The notes below the pieces were generated by a model. The model saw nothing but the letters and a program-made list of their open reading frames with translations, did no database searches and had not been told where the DNA came from. The position numbers and the translations under genes were made by a program. Shown one piece after another: positions 1 through 9,208 of a stretch of 64,000 nucleotides of DNA. The stretch is from Novilysobacter selenitireducens. Its GTDB lineage: Bacteria; Pseudomonadota; Gammaproteobacteria; Xanthomonadales; Xanthomonadaceae. How positions within the stretch are numbered: the stretch's first letter is position 1; every line of letters starts with the position of its first letter. The stretch lies in NCBI RefSeq assembly GCF_020026895.1, contig NZ_JAINZW010000002.1, positions 186,001 to 250,000 of the forward strand, read 5' to 3'.

Positions 1-1757
1 TGGAACGCATTGCGGCCGCGACGCTTGCTGCTGTACATCGCCACGTCCGCCGACTGGATCAGGTGCTGCGAACTCACCCCGTCCGCCGGCGCGCGCGCGA
101 TACCGATACTGGCGGTGATGCTGAACTCCTCGCCGTCCAGCCGGAAGCTCGCGCCGAACTCGCGCAGGATAGCCTCGGCCAGCCGCTCGGGGCGGTCGGG
201 ATCGTCGCCGGTGGTGCAGATGACGAGGAACTCGTCGCCACCAAAGCGCGCGATCAGCGCCTCGGTGCCAACCGCGGTCTGGATGCGCCGCGCGGCCGAC
301 GCCAGCAGGCGGTCGCCGGCGGCATGGCCGAGTACGTCGTTGACGATCTTGAAGCGGTCCAGGTCGATGTAGAGCACCGCCAGATCGAGCTGCTGCACGT
401 CGGACAGCCGGGCGTCGAGCTCGTACAGCGCGGCGTCGCGGTTGAGCAGGCCGGTCAGCGGGTCGGTGCGCGCCTGCACCCGCAGGGTTTCCTCGGACTG
501 CTTGCGCTCGGTGATGTCCTGCAGCGTGCCGGTCAGGCGCGAGGTCAGCAGGTCGCCGGCTTCGATCTCGCCGATCAGCCTCACCCAGAACGGCTGGCCG
601 CTGCCGCGCATGCCCTGGATGTCGAGGTTGAGCGCGCGGCCGGTGGCCATGGTGCGGTCGAGCGCATCGCGCACCGCCTGGCGGTCGCCGGGACGGAAGC
701 AGCCCAGCAGGCCTTCGATGGAATCGGGCGCGGGGTAGCAGCCGAGGATGCGCTGCGCTTCATCGGTGAGGTAGAGGTGGTCGCGCGCGGTTTCCCACTC
801 CCAGCCGCCGATGTGCGCCAGCGACTGCGCGCGGTCGAACAGCGCGCTCTCGCGCTTGAGCGCGGTGACATCCGAGAACAGCGTCAGTACCTGCTGCGGC
901 CGGTTGGCGCCGGCCGGGAACTGCGGCACCGCGGTCACCGACAGCCATGACAATTGCTGGCGCTGCCGATCGAAGTAGCCCAGCGTGGCCTCGACGTTGC
1001 GGCCCCAGCGCAGGGCGCGCTGCTGCGGCAGCTGCTCGTTCGGGAGTTCACGGCCGTGCTCGTCGATGACGCGCCACCGCCCCGAACGCAGCTCGTCGTT
1101 GATGCGCTGGCCCTCGCCGATGCCGAACAGCCGCATCGCCGCGATGTTGGCGTGCATGACGCGGCCACTGGTGTCCTGGACGAGGATGGCGCGGTCGATG
1201 GTTTCCATCAGCTCGCGGTAGCGCCATTCGGCATCGCGCCGGCCACTCAGGTCGCGGGCGACGGCGACGATGCAGTTGCGGCCGTCGTGCACGAAGCCGG
1301 CCGAGTGCACCTCCACCGGGAAGCGGCTGCCGTCGCCGCGCATGTTGGTGACTTCGATGACGTAGGTCTGGCCGCGGTTGATCCGCTCCCACACCGGGTT
1401 GAGGTGGTCGTGCGGCAGCTCCGGGTTGAGCACGTGGATCGGCTGGCCGACGATCTCCTCGCGCGGGCGCCGGTACGCCGCCAGGCCGGCCTTGTTGAGG
1501 TCGAGCACGGTGCCGGTCTCGTCGAGGATGCTGACCGGGTCCGGCACCGCGTCGAACAGTGCGTGGTAGCGCAGTCGCGCGGTCTGGGCATCCTGCGCGG
1601 AGGCGCGCAGTGCGTCGCAGGCCTGCTTCAACAGCACGCGTGCTGCGTCCGGCAGGTCGGTGGCCTCGCATGCCGCCTCGAGCGCCGCCAGCGTTACGGC
1701 CGCGTCCGCCGCTTCGGGCGGGCGGGGCAGGCCGGGCGCGGGCGGCTTGGCGGTCAT
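1..1757 (-). CDS. PAS-domain diguanylate cyclase (GGDEF), 3' end cut off by the window
   Basis: Predicted sensor that makes cyclic di-GMP from GTP. The visible 585 residues hold a PAS domain from about residue 64 ([14 protein letters not shown]), a second at about 185 ([12 protein letters not shown]), a third PAS/PAC at about 300 ending in the usual DITERK linker, and a GGDEF domain from about 440. The catalytic GGDEF is intact at nucleotides 229-243 ([10 protein letters not shown]), so it should be an active cyclase. No transmembrane segment is visible, which suggests a cytoplasmic sensor. The frame is open to base 1, so an extra C-terminal domain such as EAL cannot be excluded. The ATG at 1757 overlaps the liuE stop (ATGA), implying translational coupling although the function is unrelated. 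Ligands of the PAS domains are unknown. Confidence 0.9.
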   Translation of the reverse strand, partial: MTAKPPAPGLPRPPEAADAAVTLAALEAACEATDLPDAARVLLKQACDALRASAQDAQTARLRYHALFDAVPDPVSILDETGTVLDLNKAGLAAYRRPREEIVGQPIHVLNPELPHDHLNPVWERINRGQTYVIEVTNMRGDGSRFPVEVHSAGFVHDGRNCIVAVARDLSGRRDAEWRYRELMETIDRAILVQDTSGRVMHANIAAMRLFGIGEGQRINDELRSGRWRVIDEHGRELPNEQLPQQRALRWGRNVEATLGYFDRQRQQLSWLSVTAVPQFPAGANRPQQVLTLFSDVTALKRESALFDRAQSLAHIGGWEWETARDHLYLTDEAQRILGCYPAPDSIEGLLGCFRPGDRQAVRDALDRTMATGRALNLDIQGMRGSGQPFWVRLIGEIEAGDLLTSRLTGTLQDITERKQSEETLRVQARTDPLTGLLNRDAALYELDARLSDVQQLDLAVLYIDLDRFKIVNDVLGHAAGDRLLASAARRIQTAVGTEALIARFGGDEFLVICTTGDDPDRPERLAEAILREFGASFRLDGEEFSITASIGIARAPADGVSSQHLIQSADVAMYSSKRRGRNAF

Positions 1758-2656
1758 GACACCGCGAGCGCCCGTCCGACCTTGCTGCCGGTCTCGCGGC
1801 CCAGGCGCGTCGCCAGCCAGCGGCCGGTCTCAGCCAGGGCCGTCAGGTCGATGCCGGTCTCGATGCCCAGGCCATGCAGCATGTAGACGACGTCCTCGCT
1901 GGCCACGTTGCCGCTGGCGCCCTTGGCGTACGGGCATCCGCCCGCGCCCGACACGGCAGAATCGACCACCGACACGCCCTCCTCCAGGCACGCCAGGATG
2001 TTGGCCAACGCCTGGCCGTAGGTGTCGTGGAAGTGGATGGCCAGCGCCGGCATGGGCACGGCCTCGGCCACGGCCCGCAGCATCGCGCGCGCCTTGGCCG
2101 GGGTGCCCACGCCGATGGTGTCCCCCAATGAGATTTCGTAGCAGCCCATCAAGTGCAGTTCACGTGCAACGCGGACCACGTCGGCCACCGGCACCTCGCC
2201 CTGGTAGGGGCAGCCCAGCACCGTGGACACGTAGCCGCGTACCGCCACGCCGTCGGCGCGGGCCCGCTCGATAACGGGTGCGAAGCGCGCCAGCGACTCG
2301 TCGATGCCGGCATTGATGTTCTTGCGGTTGAAGGCTTCCGACGCCGCGGTGAACACCGCGACCTCGTCCACGCCCACCGCGCGGGCGCGCTCGTAGCCCT
2401 GCAGGTTGGGCACCAGCACCGGGTAGTGCGCGCCGGGGCGGCGCATGATGCCGCCGAAGACCTCGGCGGCGTCGGCCAACTGCGGCACCCACTTGGGGCT
2501 GACGAAGCTGGTCGCCTCGATGGACTGCAGGCCGGTCGCCGACAGTCGGTCGATCAGTTCGATCTTGTCGGCGGTGGCGACCTGCGCCTTCTCGTTCTGC
2601 AGGCCGTCGCGGGGGCCGACCTCGACGATGCGCACGCGGGCGGGCAGGGCGCTCAT
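1754..2656 (-). CDS. liuE: Hydroxymethylglutaryl-CoA lyase
   Basis: Cleaves 3-hydroxy-3-methylglutaryl-CoA to acetyl-CoA and acetoacetate, the last step of leucine catabolism (also called mvaB). The 300-residue length fits the family. The N-terminal GPRDGLQNE motif, the metal-site motif IHFHDTYGQ and the signature [15 protein letters not shown] with its catalytic Cys are all present. The start overlaps the stop of liuD by ATGA (2653-2656), and the gene end overlaps the start of the GGDEF gene the same way. Lying directly downstream of liuC and liuD on the same strand, it is part of a liuCDE operon. Confidence 0.95.
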   Translation of the reverse strand: MSALPARVRIVEVGPRDGLQNEKAQVATADKIELIDRLSATGLQSIEATSFVSPKWVPQLADAAEVFGGIMRRPGAHYPVLVPNLQGYERARAVGVDEVAVFTAASEAFNRKNINAGIDESLARFAPVIERARADGVAVRGYVSTVLGCPYQGEVPVADVVRVARELHLMGCYEISLGDTIGVGTPAKARAMLRAVAEAVPMPALAIHFHDTYGQALANILACLEEGVSVVDSAVSGAGGCPYAKGASGNVASEDVVYMLHGLGIETGIDLTALAETGRWLATRLGRETGSKVGRALAVS

Positions 2657-4650
2657 GCGTCCTCCAGCACCAGCAGCACGGCGTCGGCCTCGACGAAGTC
2701 CCCGGCCTGGGCGCGCACCTCGGCGACGGTGCCGTCGCGCGGCGCCTTGAGGCTCAGTTCCATTTTCATGGCTTCGATCACCATGACCTCCTGGCCGGCC
2801 TGCACGGTGTCGCCACTGGCGGCGCGGGACACCACGACCCGGCCCGGCATCGGCGCGGTGACGCGGTCGGCGCCGGCGGCGGCCGCACCGCCTTCGTGAC
2901 GATACATCGCCTGCGGCACCAGCCGCAGCCGGCGCTCGCCATCATGCAGGCTGAATACGCGGCCGCGCTCCAGCACGCGGAAGCGCCGGCCGGTGCCGTT
3001 GATCCGAAGGCTCAGGGTGTCGCCATCCAGGCGCGCGCCTTCCACGACATGCGTGGTGTCGTCCGATTCGATCCGGTATTCGCCGCCGCTGCCGTGCGCG
3101 TCCAGTTTGATCCGGGCGTCGCGATGCCCGAAGGCCAGGCTGCGATGCCCCGCATGGCCCAGCCGCCAGCCATCGGCGATGGCCCACGGCGAACCGGGGT
3201 CGCTCGAGTGCGAGGCGTGCTCGCGGCTCTCGCTTTCCTGCACCAGCAGCCGGGCGACCGCGGTGGCGGCGACCAGCACCGGATCGGGCTCGGCGTCGTG
3301 CAGGAATTCGTCCAGGTGGCGGTCGAGATAGCCGGTGTCGATCGTGCCCTCGACCACGGTCGGGTGCCGGGCGAGCGCTTCCAGGAAGCCGATGTTCGAT
3401 TTCGGCCCGTCGACCTCGCACTGCGCCAGCGCGTCGCGCAGGCGGGCGAGCGCGCCGGGCCGGTCGGCGGCGTACACGATCAGCTTGGCGATCATCGGGT
3501 CGTAGAAGATCGTGACGGTGTCGCCCTCGACCACGCCGGAATCCACGCGGATGCCGTCGCCGTTGGCGGGCAGGCGCAGCCGCTCCAGCCGGCCCGAGCC
3601 GGGCAGGAAGCCGGCCTCCGGGTCCTCGGCGTACAGCCGCACCTCGATCGCGTGGCCCTGCTGGCGCACGTCGTCCTGCGCCAGCGGCAGCGGCTCGCCC
3701 GCGGCGACGCGCAACTGCACTTCGACCAGGTCCAGGCCGGTCACGCATTCGGTTACCGGGTGCTCGACCTGCAGGCGGGTGTTGATCTCCATGAAGTAGA
3801 AGCGGCCGTCCTGGCCGACGATGAACTCGACGGTGCCGGCGTTGACGTAGTCGATCGCGCGCGCGGCCAGCACGGCGGCCTCGCCCATTGCGCTGCGCAG
3901 CTCGGCCGTCAAGAACGGCGAGGGCGCCTCTTCCAGCACCTTCTGGTAGCGGCGCTGCGCGGAGCACTCGCGCTCATTGAGGTGGATGACGTGGTCGTGG
4001 CTGTCGCCGAAGACCTGGATCTCGATGTGGCGCGGACGCTCGACGTAGCGCTCCAGCAGCACCCGGTCGCGGCCGAAAGCGTTCTTCGCCTCGCGCTGGC
4101 AGCTTTCCAACGCGGCGGCGAAGTCGCCGGACTCGCGCACGATGCGCATGCCCTTGCCACCGCCGCCGTGGGCGGCCTTGATCATCAGCGGGTAGCCGAT
4201 CGCGTCGGCCTCGGCCTGCAGGTGGGCGGGGTCCTGGTCCTCGCCCGTGTACCCCGGCACGACCGGCACGCCGGCCGCCTGCATCAGTTCCTTGGCGCCG
4301 GCCTTGCTGCCCATCTTCCGCATCGAGGCGGCCTTCGGGCCGATGAACACCAGGCCTGCCGCCTCCACGGCATCGGCGAAATCGGCGTTCTCGCTGAGGA
4401 AGCCGTAGCCCGGGTGGATGGCCTGCGCACCGCTGCGCAGCGCGACCTCGATGATCGCCTCGCCGCGCAGGTAGCTGTCGGCCGGCTGCGGCCCACCGAT
4501 CGGGTAGGCCTCGTCGGCCTGGCGCACGTGCTGCGCGCCCGCGTCGGCTTCGGAATACACCGCAACGGTGCGGATGCCGAGCCGACGGCAGGTGCGGATC
4601 ACCCGGCAGGCGATTTCGCCGCGGTTGGCAATGAGGATCTTGTTGAACAT
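2653..4650 (-). CDS. liuD: Methylcrotonyl-CoA carboxylase, biotin-carrying alpha subunit
   Basis: ATP-dependent biotin carboxylase plus biotin carrier subunit that, with LiuB, carboxylates 3-methylcrotonyl-CoA. It has 665 residues: biotin carboxylase domain from residue 1 ([16 protein letters not shown]), ATP-grasp glycine loop HGGGGKGMR at 161-169, substrate motif [10 protein letters not shown], and a C-terminal biotinyl domain with the acceptor lysine in EAMKMEL at about K629. The frame is open further upstream to 4986, but that extension is antisense-like low-complexity sequence overlapping liuC; the ATG at 4650 begins the canonical family N-terminus. It sits 58 bp downstream of liuC. Its beta subunit liuB is about 4.5 kb away rather than adjacent, an unusual split. 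Confidence 0.95.
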   Translation of the reverse strand: MFNKILIANRGEIACRVIRTCRRLGIRTVAVYSEADAGAQHVRQADEAYPIGGPQPADSYLRGEAIIEVALRSGAQAIHPGYGFLSENADFADAVEAAGLVFIGPKAASMRKMGSKAGAKELMQAAGVPVVPGYTGEDQDPAHLQAEADAIGYPLMIKAAHGGGGKGMRIVRESGDFAAALESCQREAKNAFGRDRVLLERYVERPRHIEIQVFGDSHDHVIHLNERECSAQRRYQKVLEEAPSPFLTAELRSAMGEAAVLAARAIDYVNAGTVEFIVGQDGRFYFMEINTRLQVEHPVTECVTGLDLVEVQLRVAAGEPLPLAQDDVRQQGHAIEVRLYAEDPEAGFLPGSGRLERLRLPANGDGIRVDSGVVEGDTVTIFYDPMIAKLIVYAADRPGALARLRDALAQCEVDGPKSNIGFLEALARHPTVVEGTIDTGYLDRHLDEFLHDAEPDPVLVAATAVARLLVQESESREHASHSSDPGSPWAIADGWRLGHAGHRSLAFGHRDARIKLDAHGSGGEYRIESDDTTHVVEGARLDGDTLSLRINGTGRRFRVLERGRVFSLHDGERRLRLVPQAMYRHEGGAAAAGADRVTAPMPGRVVVSRAASGDTVQAGQEVMVIEAMKMELSLKAPRDGTVAEVRAQAGDFVEADAVLLVLEDA

Positions 4651-4708
4651 TCGGGTTCCGGCTGTCTGCGTCCTCCCTTCCGGAGAGGACTCTGGGTTGC
4701 GGGAGGCT

Positions 4709-5491
4709 TCAGTCGATCCACTCGGGCTTGCGCTTCTCCAGGAAGGCCGACAACCCCTCCTGGCCTTCCGCGGACACGCGAAGGCGGGCGATGAGCGCGG
4801 CGTTGTCGCGGTCGTGGCGGTCGCGATCGCCGTGGGCAGCGACGTCGCGCACCAGCGACTTGGCATGGGCGGCGGCGACCGGACCGGCCTTGAGCAGCAG
4901 GTCGACCTGGCGCTGGATGGCAGCGTCCAACGCATCCGCGTCCACCGCCTGGTGAAGGAGGCCGACGCGGGCGGCCTCGTCGGCATCGAACATCTCGGCC
5001 GTCGCGAACCAGCGCCGCGCCTGGCGCGCGCCGATGGCGTCGATGACGTAGGGCGAGATCACGGCCGGCAGCAGGCCCAGCTTGCTCTCGGTCAGGCCGA
5101 ACTTCGCCCCGCGTGCGCCGATGGCGATATCGCAACAGGCCACCAGTCCGACGCCGCCACCGAAGGCGGCACCATGCACACGGGCGATGGTCGGCTTGGG
5201 CAACTCGTCCAAGGTGCGCATGAGGCGCGCCAGTGCCAGTGCATCGTCTCGGTTCTCCTGCTCGCTGGCGGCGGCCATGCCGCGCATCCAGTTGAGGTCG
5301 GCGCCGGCGGAGAACGATGCGCCTTCTCCCTCCAGCACCACGACGCGCACCTCGTCGTCATCGGCCAGGCCTGACAGCGCGCCGGTGAGCGCGGCGATCA
5401 GCGTGGCGTCGAAGGCGTTGTGCAGCTCCGGGCGGTTGAGGCGAAGGCGGGCGACGGGGCCCTCGCGCAAGTGCAGCAGCGGGTGGGTCAT
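4709..5491 (-). CDS. liuC: Methylglutaconyl-CoA hydratase (enoyl-CoA hydratase/crotonase family)
   Basis: Crotonase-fold enzyme expected to hydrate 3-methylglutaconyl-CoA to HMG-CoA. It has 260 residues. The CoA-binding/oxyanion segments are visible: FSAGADLNWM, and VHGAAFGGGVGLVACCDIAIG with the second oxyanion glycines; the segment KFGLTESKLGLLPAVISPYV is typical of this family. The frame extends 18 codons upstream to a GTG at 5545, but the ATG at 5491 begins the usual N-terminus (MTHPLLHL). First gene of the liuCDE run and divergent from feoA. Crotonase assignments are not fully specific, but the liu neighbours make this function the likely one. Confidence 0.9.
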   Translation of the reverse strand: MTHPLLHLREGPVARLRLNRPELHNAFDATLIAALTGALSGLADDDEVRVVVLEGEGASFSAGADLNWMRGMAAASEQENRDDALALARLMRTLDELPKPTIARVHGAAFGGGVGLVACCDIAIGARGAKFGLTESKLGLLPAVISPYVIDAIGARQARRWFATAEMFDADEAARVGLLHQAVDADALDAAIQRQVDLLLKAGPVAAAHAKSLVRDVAAHGDRDRHDRDNAALIARLRVSAEGQEGLSAFLEKRKPEWID

Positions 5492-5567
5492 GGAGGCGGC
5501 CGTGAAGGGCAGGGGAGGCATGATAGCCGGTGGCTTCCGGCACACCGGTCGCGCGCGTGCGCGATGC

Positions 5568-5589
5568 TAGAATGAGAACAATTCCTATT
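5568..5589 (+). promoter_or_regulatory. Candidate -10 and Fur box upstream of feoA
   Basis: AATGAGAACAATTCCTATT at 5571-5589 reads as a 9-1-9 imperfect palindrome (6 of 9 arm positions pair) close to the Fur consensus, in the divergent gap between liuC and the ferrous-iron transport operon. It overlaps a good -10 hexamer TAGAAT (5568-5573). Iron-bound Fur would block this promoter, giving iron-starvation induction of feoAB. Inferred from sequence and location. Confidence 0.65.
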
Positions 5590-5596
5590 TGACCGG

Positions 5597-5848
5597 GTGC
5601 GTGCCTTGAAGCTCACCGAACTGCCGCGACGGGCCGCCGCCCTGGTGGAGGCCGTCGACGACCTCATGCCCAACGACGCCATTGCCCGCCGGCTGCGCGA
5701 GCTGGGCTTCGTCAACGGCGAGCGCGTGGAGGTCATGGCGGCGGGTCCGTTCTCGGCCGAACCCCTCCTGGTGCAGATCGGCTATACCCGTTTCGCGTTG
5801 CGCCGCGCCGAAGCCGCGCGCGTGCGCGTCGTGCCGGAGGCCGCATGA
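5597..5848 (+). CDS. feoA: Ferrous iron transport protein A
   Basis: Small cytoplasmic SH3-like FeoA protein, 83 residues, thought to regulate or assemble with the FeoB transporter. The family core is visible: AIARRLRELGFVNGERVEVM followed by a short beta segment PLLVQIGYTRFALRRAEAARVRV. The start is a GTG at 5597; a TTG four codons in (5606) is an alternative, since no strong Shine-Dalgarno is seen. Its stop overlaps the feoB ATG (ATGA at 5845-5848), and the Fur-like box lies 8 bp upstream. Confidence 0.93.
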   Translation: MRALKLTELPRRAAALVEAVDDLMPNDAIARRLRELGFVNGERVEVMAAGPFSAEPLLVQIGYTRFALRRAEAARVRVVPEAA

Positions 5849-7755
5849 GCGCCGCGACCGCCACGACCGCCACGACCGCCCTCAGGCTGGCGCTGGTCGG
5901 CAGCCCCAACTGCGGCAAGACCGCGCTGTTCAACCAGCTCACCGGCAGCCGCCAGAAGGTGGCGAACTACGCCGGCGTGACGGTGGAGCGCAAGGAAGGC
6001 CGGTTCCACGCCCCTTCGGGCCGCGAGTACGCGCTGCTGGACCTGCCGGGTGCCTACAGCCTGGATGCGGCCAGCCTCGACGAGGCGGTGACGCGCGACG
6101 TCTGTCGCGGTTTCTACCCGGGCGAGCCGACGCCCGACGTGCTGGTGTGCGTGGTCGATGCCACCAACCTGCGCCTGCACCTGCGCTTTGCGCTGGAAGT
6201 GCGCGAACTCGCGCGCCAGGTCGGCCGGCCGATGGTGCTGGCGGTCAACATGATGGACGCCGCGCAACGCCGCGGCATCGCGGTGGACCTGGGCGTGCTC
6301 GAAGCCGAACTGGGCGTGCCCGTGGTGCCGACGGTCGCGGTCCGCCACGACGGTGCCGCCGAACTGGTCGGCGTGCTGGACCGCACCGTGCAGCATCCGC
6401 AGCCGCCGCGCGTCGGGCTGGCCGATGCCTCGGCCACGGGCGACACGCTGCACACCGAAACCCGGCGCCTGCTGGCGCTGGCGGTCGACATGCCCCGCCG
6501 CACGGCGAAGGTGGACGACACGCTGGACCGCTGGCTGCTGCACCCGGCGCTGGGCCTGCTGTCGCTGGCGGTCGTGATGTTCCTGATCTTCCAGGCGGTG
6601 TACGCGTGGGCCACGCCGTTGATGGACCTGATCGACGCCGGCACGGTGTGGCTGGGCGAAGCCGTCGGTGGCGCGTTGCCGGAAGGGCCGCTCAACAGCC
6701 TGCTGGTCGACGGCATCATCGCCGGCCTGGGCGGGGTGATCATCTTCCTGCCGCAGATCGTCATCCTCTTCGCTTTCATCCTGGCGCTGGAGGAGTCCGG
6801 CTACCTGCCGCGGGCGGCGTTCCTGTTGGACCGCATGATGGCCGGCGCCGGCCTGTCGGGCCGCTCGTTCATCCCGCTGCTGTCGAGCTTCGCCTGCGCG
6901 ATCCCCGGGATCATGGCGACGCGGTCGATCCAAGACCCGCGCGACCGGCTGGCGACGATCATGGTCGCGCCGCTGATGACGTGCTCGGCGCGCTTGCCGG
7001 TGTACGCGCTGCTGATCGGGGCCTTCATTCCCGCGCAGTCGGTGGGCCCGGGGTCAATGGATATTTTCAACATGCAGGGCCTGGTGCTGTTCGCGCTGTA
7101 CGCGGCCGGCATCCTCAGCGCGCTGCTGGTGTCGTGGGTCATGAAGAAGTGGCGCCGCGACAAGGGCGAGCACGCGCTGATGCTGGAGTTGCCGTCCTAC
7201 CGGCTGCCGCACCCGCGTGACCTGCTGATCGGCCTCTGGGAGCGCGCGTGGATTTTCCTGCGCCGGGTCGGCGGCATCATCCTCGCGCTGACGGTGCTGC
7301 TGTGGTTCCTGCTGTCGTTCCCCGGTGCACCCGAAGGCGCGGCTGGTCCGGCCATCGACTACAGCTTCGCCGGCCGCATCGGCCATGCGCTGACGGCGAT
7401 CTTCGCGCCGATCGGCTTCAACTGGCAGATCTGCATCGCGCTGATTCCCGGCATGGCCGCGCGTGAAGTGGCGGTGTCGTCGCTGGCGACGGTGTACGCG
7501 TTGCAGGCGGCCGACGAGGCGGCCGCCACGGAGGCCCTGACGCCGATCATCACCGACACCTGGTCGCTGGCCACGGCGCTGTCGCTGCTGGTGTGGTTCA
7601 TCTACGCGCCGCAGTGCATCTCCACCCTCGCGACCATCAAGCGCGAGACCGGCTCCTGGAGGCAGGTGGCCATCGCCACCGGCTACCTGTTCGCGCTGGC
7701 GTACCTCGCGGCATTCGTGACCTACCGCGTCGCGCTGTGGCTGGGGGCGGGCTGA
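5845..7755 (+). CDS. feoB: Ferrous iron transporter FeoB
   Basis: Inner-membrane Fe(II) transporter with an N-terminal G-protein domain. It has 636 residues, at the short end for FeoB. The G1 loop GSPNCGKT is at residues 19-26, G3 is LDLPGAYSL, and a helical GDI-like stretch leads to the membrane part. Gate regions follow (QIVILFAFILALEESGYLPRAAF; LLSSFACAIPGIMATR), with the C-terminal Cys-containing segment FIYAPQCISTLATIKRETG. The G4 position reads AVNMMD, where many FeoBs have NxxD, consistent with the family. Overlaps feoA upstream and the small Cys-rich protein downstream. Confidence 0.96.
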   Translation: MSAATATTATTALRLALVGSPNCGKTALFNQLTGSRQKVANYAGVTVERKEGRFHAPSGREYALLDLPGAYSLDAASLDEAVTRDVCRGFYPGEPTPDVLVCVVDATNLRLHLRFALEVRELARQVGRPMVLAVNMMDAAQRRGIAVDLGVLEAELGVPVVPTVAVRHDGAAELVGVLDRTVQHPQPPRVGLADASATGDTLHTETRRLLALAVDMPRRTAKVDDTLDRWLLHPALGLLSLAVVMFLIFQAVYAWATPLMDLIDAGTVWLGEAVGGALPEGPLNSLLVDGIIAGLGGVIIFLPQIVILFAFILALEESGYLPRAAFLLDRMMAGAGLSGRSFIPLLSSFACAIPGIMATRSIQDPRDRLATIMVAPLMTCSARLPVYALLIGAFIPAQSVGPGSMDIFNMQGLVLFALYAAGILSALLVSWVMKKWRRDKGEHALMLELPSYRLPHPRDLLIGLWERAWIFLRRVGGIILALTVLLWFLLSFPGAPEGAAGPAIDYSFAGRIGHALTAIFAPIGFNWQICIALIPGMAAREVAVSSLATVYALQAADEAAATEALTPIITDTWSLATALSLLVWFIYAPQCISTLATIKRETGSWRQVAIATGYLFALAYLAAFVTYRVALWLGAG

Positions 7756-8012
7756 TGGACGACGCCGGGCTCCTCATGCAGCAGGCGGTGGTTGCCGTGG
7801 CCGTCGTCGCCGCGTGCGTGTACGTCGTGCGCCGGCAGTTCCCGCAGGCGCTGCGGCGCGGCCGGCTGCGGCTCGTGCTCGTGCTGTTGCGACCCCATCG
7901 CGCCGCGTGGTTGCAGCGGCTGGGCCGGCGCCTGGCGCCTGCGCCGGCCACAGGCCCGGTGGGCGTGGCCTGCGGGCAGTCCGGCAGTTGCGGCGGGTGC
8001 TCGCCGGGCTGA
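7755..8012 (+). CDS. Small Cys-rich membrane protein of the feo operon
   Basis: 85 residues: an N-terminal membrane helix (residues about 9-24, AVVAVAVVAACVYVV), a basic amphipathic middle, and a C-terminal cysteine cluster CGQSGSCGGCSPG. Proteins of this shape (one TM helix, terminal CxxC-type cluster) commonly follow feoB and occupy the FeoC slot; a metal-binding or redox accessory role is inferred, not shown. The ATG shares a base with the feoB stop (TGATG), so the three genes form a tightly coupled operon. The frame was chosen from this overlap and the Cys tail. Confidence 0.8.
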   Translation: MDDAGLLMQQAVVAVAVVAACVYVVRRQFPQALRRGRLRLVLVLLRPHRAAWLQRLGRRLAPAPATGPVGVACGQSGSCGGCSPG

Positions 8013-8033
8013 AAAACCGGGAACCAGGTTCGG

Positions 8034-8114
8034 GTCGTCCCAAAAGCAGTGAGGGATCCGCTTTCCGCCCTGTTCGAGCGGGTGAAGCAGATCCCTCGCT
8101 GCATTTGGGATGAC
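8034..8114. repeat. 81-bp stem-loop repeat element
   Basis: Two 25-bp arms (8034-8058 and 8090-8114) are inverted repeats with 3 mismatches; the left starts GTCGTCCCAAAAGCAG and the right ends TTTGGGATGAC. The loop is 31 bp. It lies between two convergent genes (feo operon and the zinc-ribbon gene). It resembles non-autonomous palindromic elements common in this bacterial family and could also form an RNA hairpin at the operon end. Confidence 0.7.
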
Positions 8115-8155
8115 AGAAAGCGACGACCGCCGACGTGCGTCGACGGCCGTTCGCC

Positions 8156-8512
8156 TCAGTGCTTGCGGCGCCGGTGCAGCGGCACCTCGGTCGCTTCCAC
8201 CACCAGGCTGAAGGTGCGTTCCTCGCCCGGCTGCATGGCGCCGACGCCGACGATCTGGCGGTTGATCTCACGCCCGCGGCCATCGCGGATGGCAAGCACC
8301 ATGGTGTATTCGCAGGCGCCGTCCGCAGGGGCGGGAATGGTCCCCTCCACCTGCAGCGGCGTTGATTTCAGCGTGGTGCCGGTGTTGGCCTCGGCGTCGA
8401 AGCGCAGGTGCCCGCGGCACTGCGGGCAAACGCTGGAACTCTCCAGGATCGTCGCCTTGCAGTGCGGGCAGGTGCGGGTCGCACCTGCGGTTCCCGGGCG
8501 GGTGGCGCTCAT
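8156..8512 (-). CDS. Zinc-ribbon protein of unknown function, coupled to bactofilin
   Basis: 118 residues. An N-terminal zinc ribbon with Cys15-x2-Cys18 and Cys29-x2-Cys32 (CPHC, CPQC) is followed by a beta-rich region (residues 45-110) with no family I recognise. The start overlaps the stop of the bactofilin gene (ATGA at 8509-8512), which suggests both are made together and may act together. No signal peptide. I do not assign a function. Confidence 0.75.
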   Translation of the reverse strand: MSATRPGTAGATRTCPHCKATILESSSVCPQCRGHLRFDAEANTGTTLKSTPLQVEGTIPAPADGACEYTMVLAIRDGRGREINRQIVGVGAMQPGEERTFSLVVEATEVPLHRRRKH

Positions 8513-9045
8513 GCGGTGTCGTCGTTGCCCGCCTTGCTGCCGCCCTTGCCGGAGGCCTTGTCGCCCCAGCCGAAGTCGACCTGGCCGCGCATGCGCGCGC
8601 CGGTGGCCACGGTCAGCGAGCCGGCCTTGACGTCGCCGGTCAGCGCGCCCGATTCCAGCAGCTCGACCTTCTGCGCCGACTCGATGTTGCCTTCCAGCTC
8701 GCCGGCCACGATGACCTTGTGGGCGCGCACGCCGCCGGTCAGCTTGGCGCCGTTCTCGATGGTCAGGTTGCCCTGCACGTTGACGTCGCCGTTGAACTTG
8801 CCGGCGATGCGGACGTGGCCGGTGCCCTCGATCTTGCCTTCGATGGTGAGGTCGGAGGCGATCAGCGACTCCTTCAGCTGCGGCTCGGCCGAGCGCGCGT
8901 GGCCGGGCGAGGCGGAGGCGATGTCACGCACCGGGGCCGGGTCGAACGAGGCGGCCTCGGGCGACGGGCCGGACGACGGCACGGCCGTCGGTGCGGGCGG
9001 GTTGGACTTGGCGGCGGGGGCGGGGGTGTCTTTCCAGATGGCCAT
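8509..9045 (-). CDS. Bactofilin-family polymer-forming protein
   Basis: 178 residues. A disordered Pro/Ala-rich N-terminus (1-60) is followed by the bactofilin beta-helix (about 62-160) of repeated short strands such as LTIEGKIEGTGHVRIAGKFNGDV and LTIENGAKLTGGVRAHKVIVAGELEGNI, and then a charged tail. Bactofilins self-assemble without nucleotide into filaments at the membrane and organise cell-wall enzymes or polar complexes. The partner here is the zinc-ribbon protein it overlaps; no peptidoglycan hydrolase gene is adjacent. Confidence 0.9.
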   Translation of the reverse strand: MAIWKDTPAPAAKSNPPAPTAVPSSGPSPEAASFDPAPVRDIASASPGHARSAEPQLKESLIASDLTIEGKIEGTGHVRIAGKFNGDVNVQGNLTIENGAKLTGGVRAHKVIVAGELEGNIESAQKVELLESGALTGDVKAGSLTVATGARMRGQVDFGWGDKASGKGGSKAGNDDTA

Positions 9046-9208
9046 CGGTCAGGGGTTCCGTCAGCAGCAGGGGGACTGGGAACTTAGCACCGGCTTCACC
9101 CCGTCCTCACGTGACGCCCGTCGGCCAATGCGGAATTCTTCAGCTGCGCGACAGGTTGTCCCCGTTCATCGGTGAAGGCGGTCACGGCTGCGCGCCGCCC
9201 GCCTTCGG

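Noticed and set aside
4651-4986. N-terminal extension of liuD into liuC
   Set aside because: Overlaps the liuC coding sequence and has shadow-type composition; the canonical N-terminus starts at 4650.
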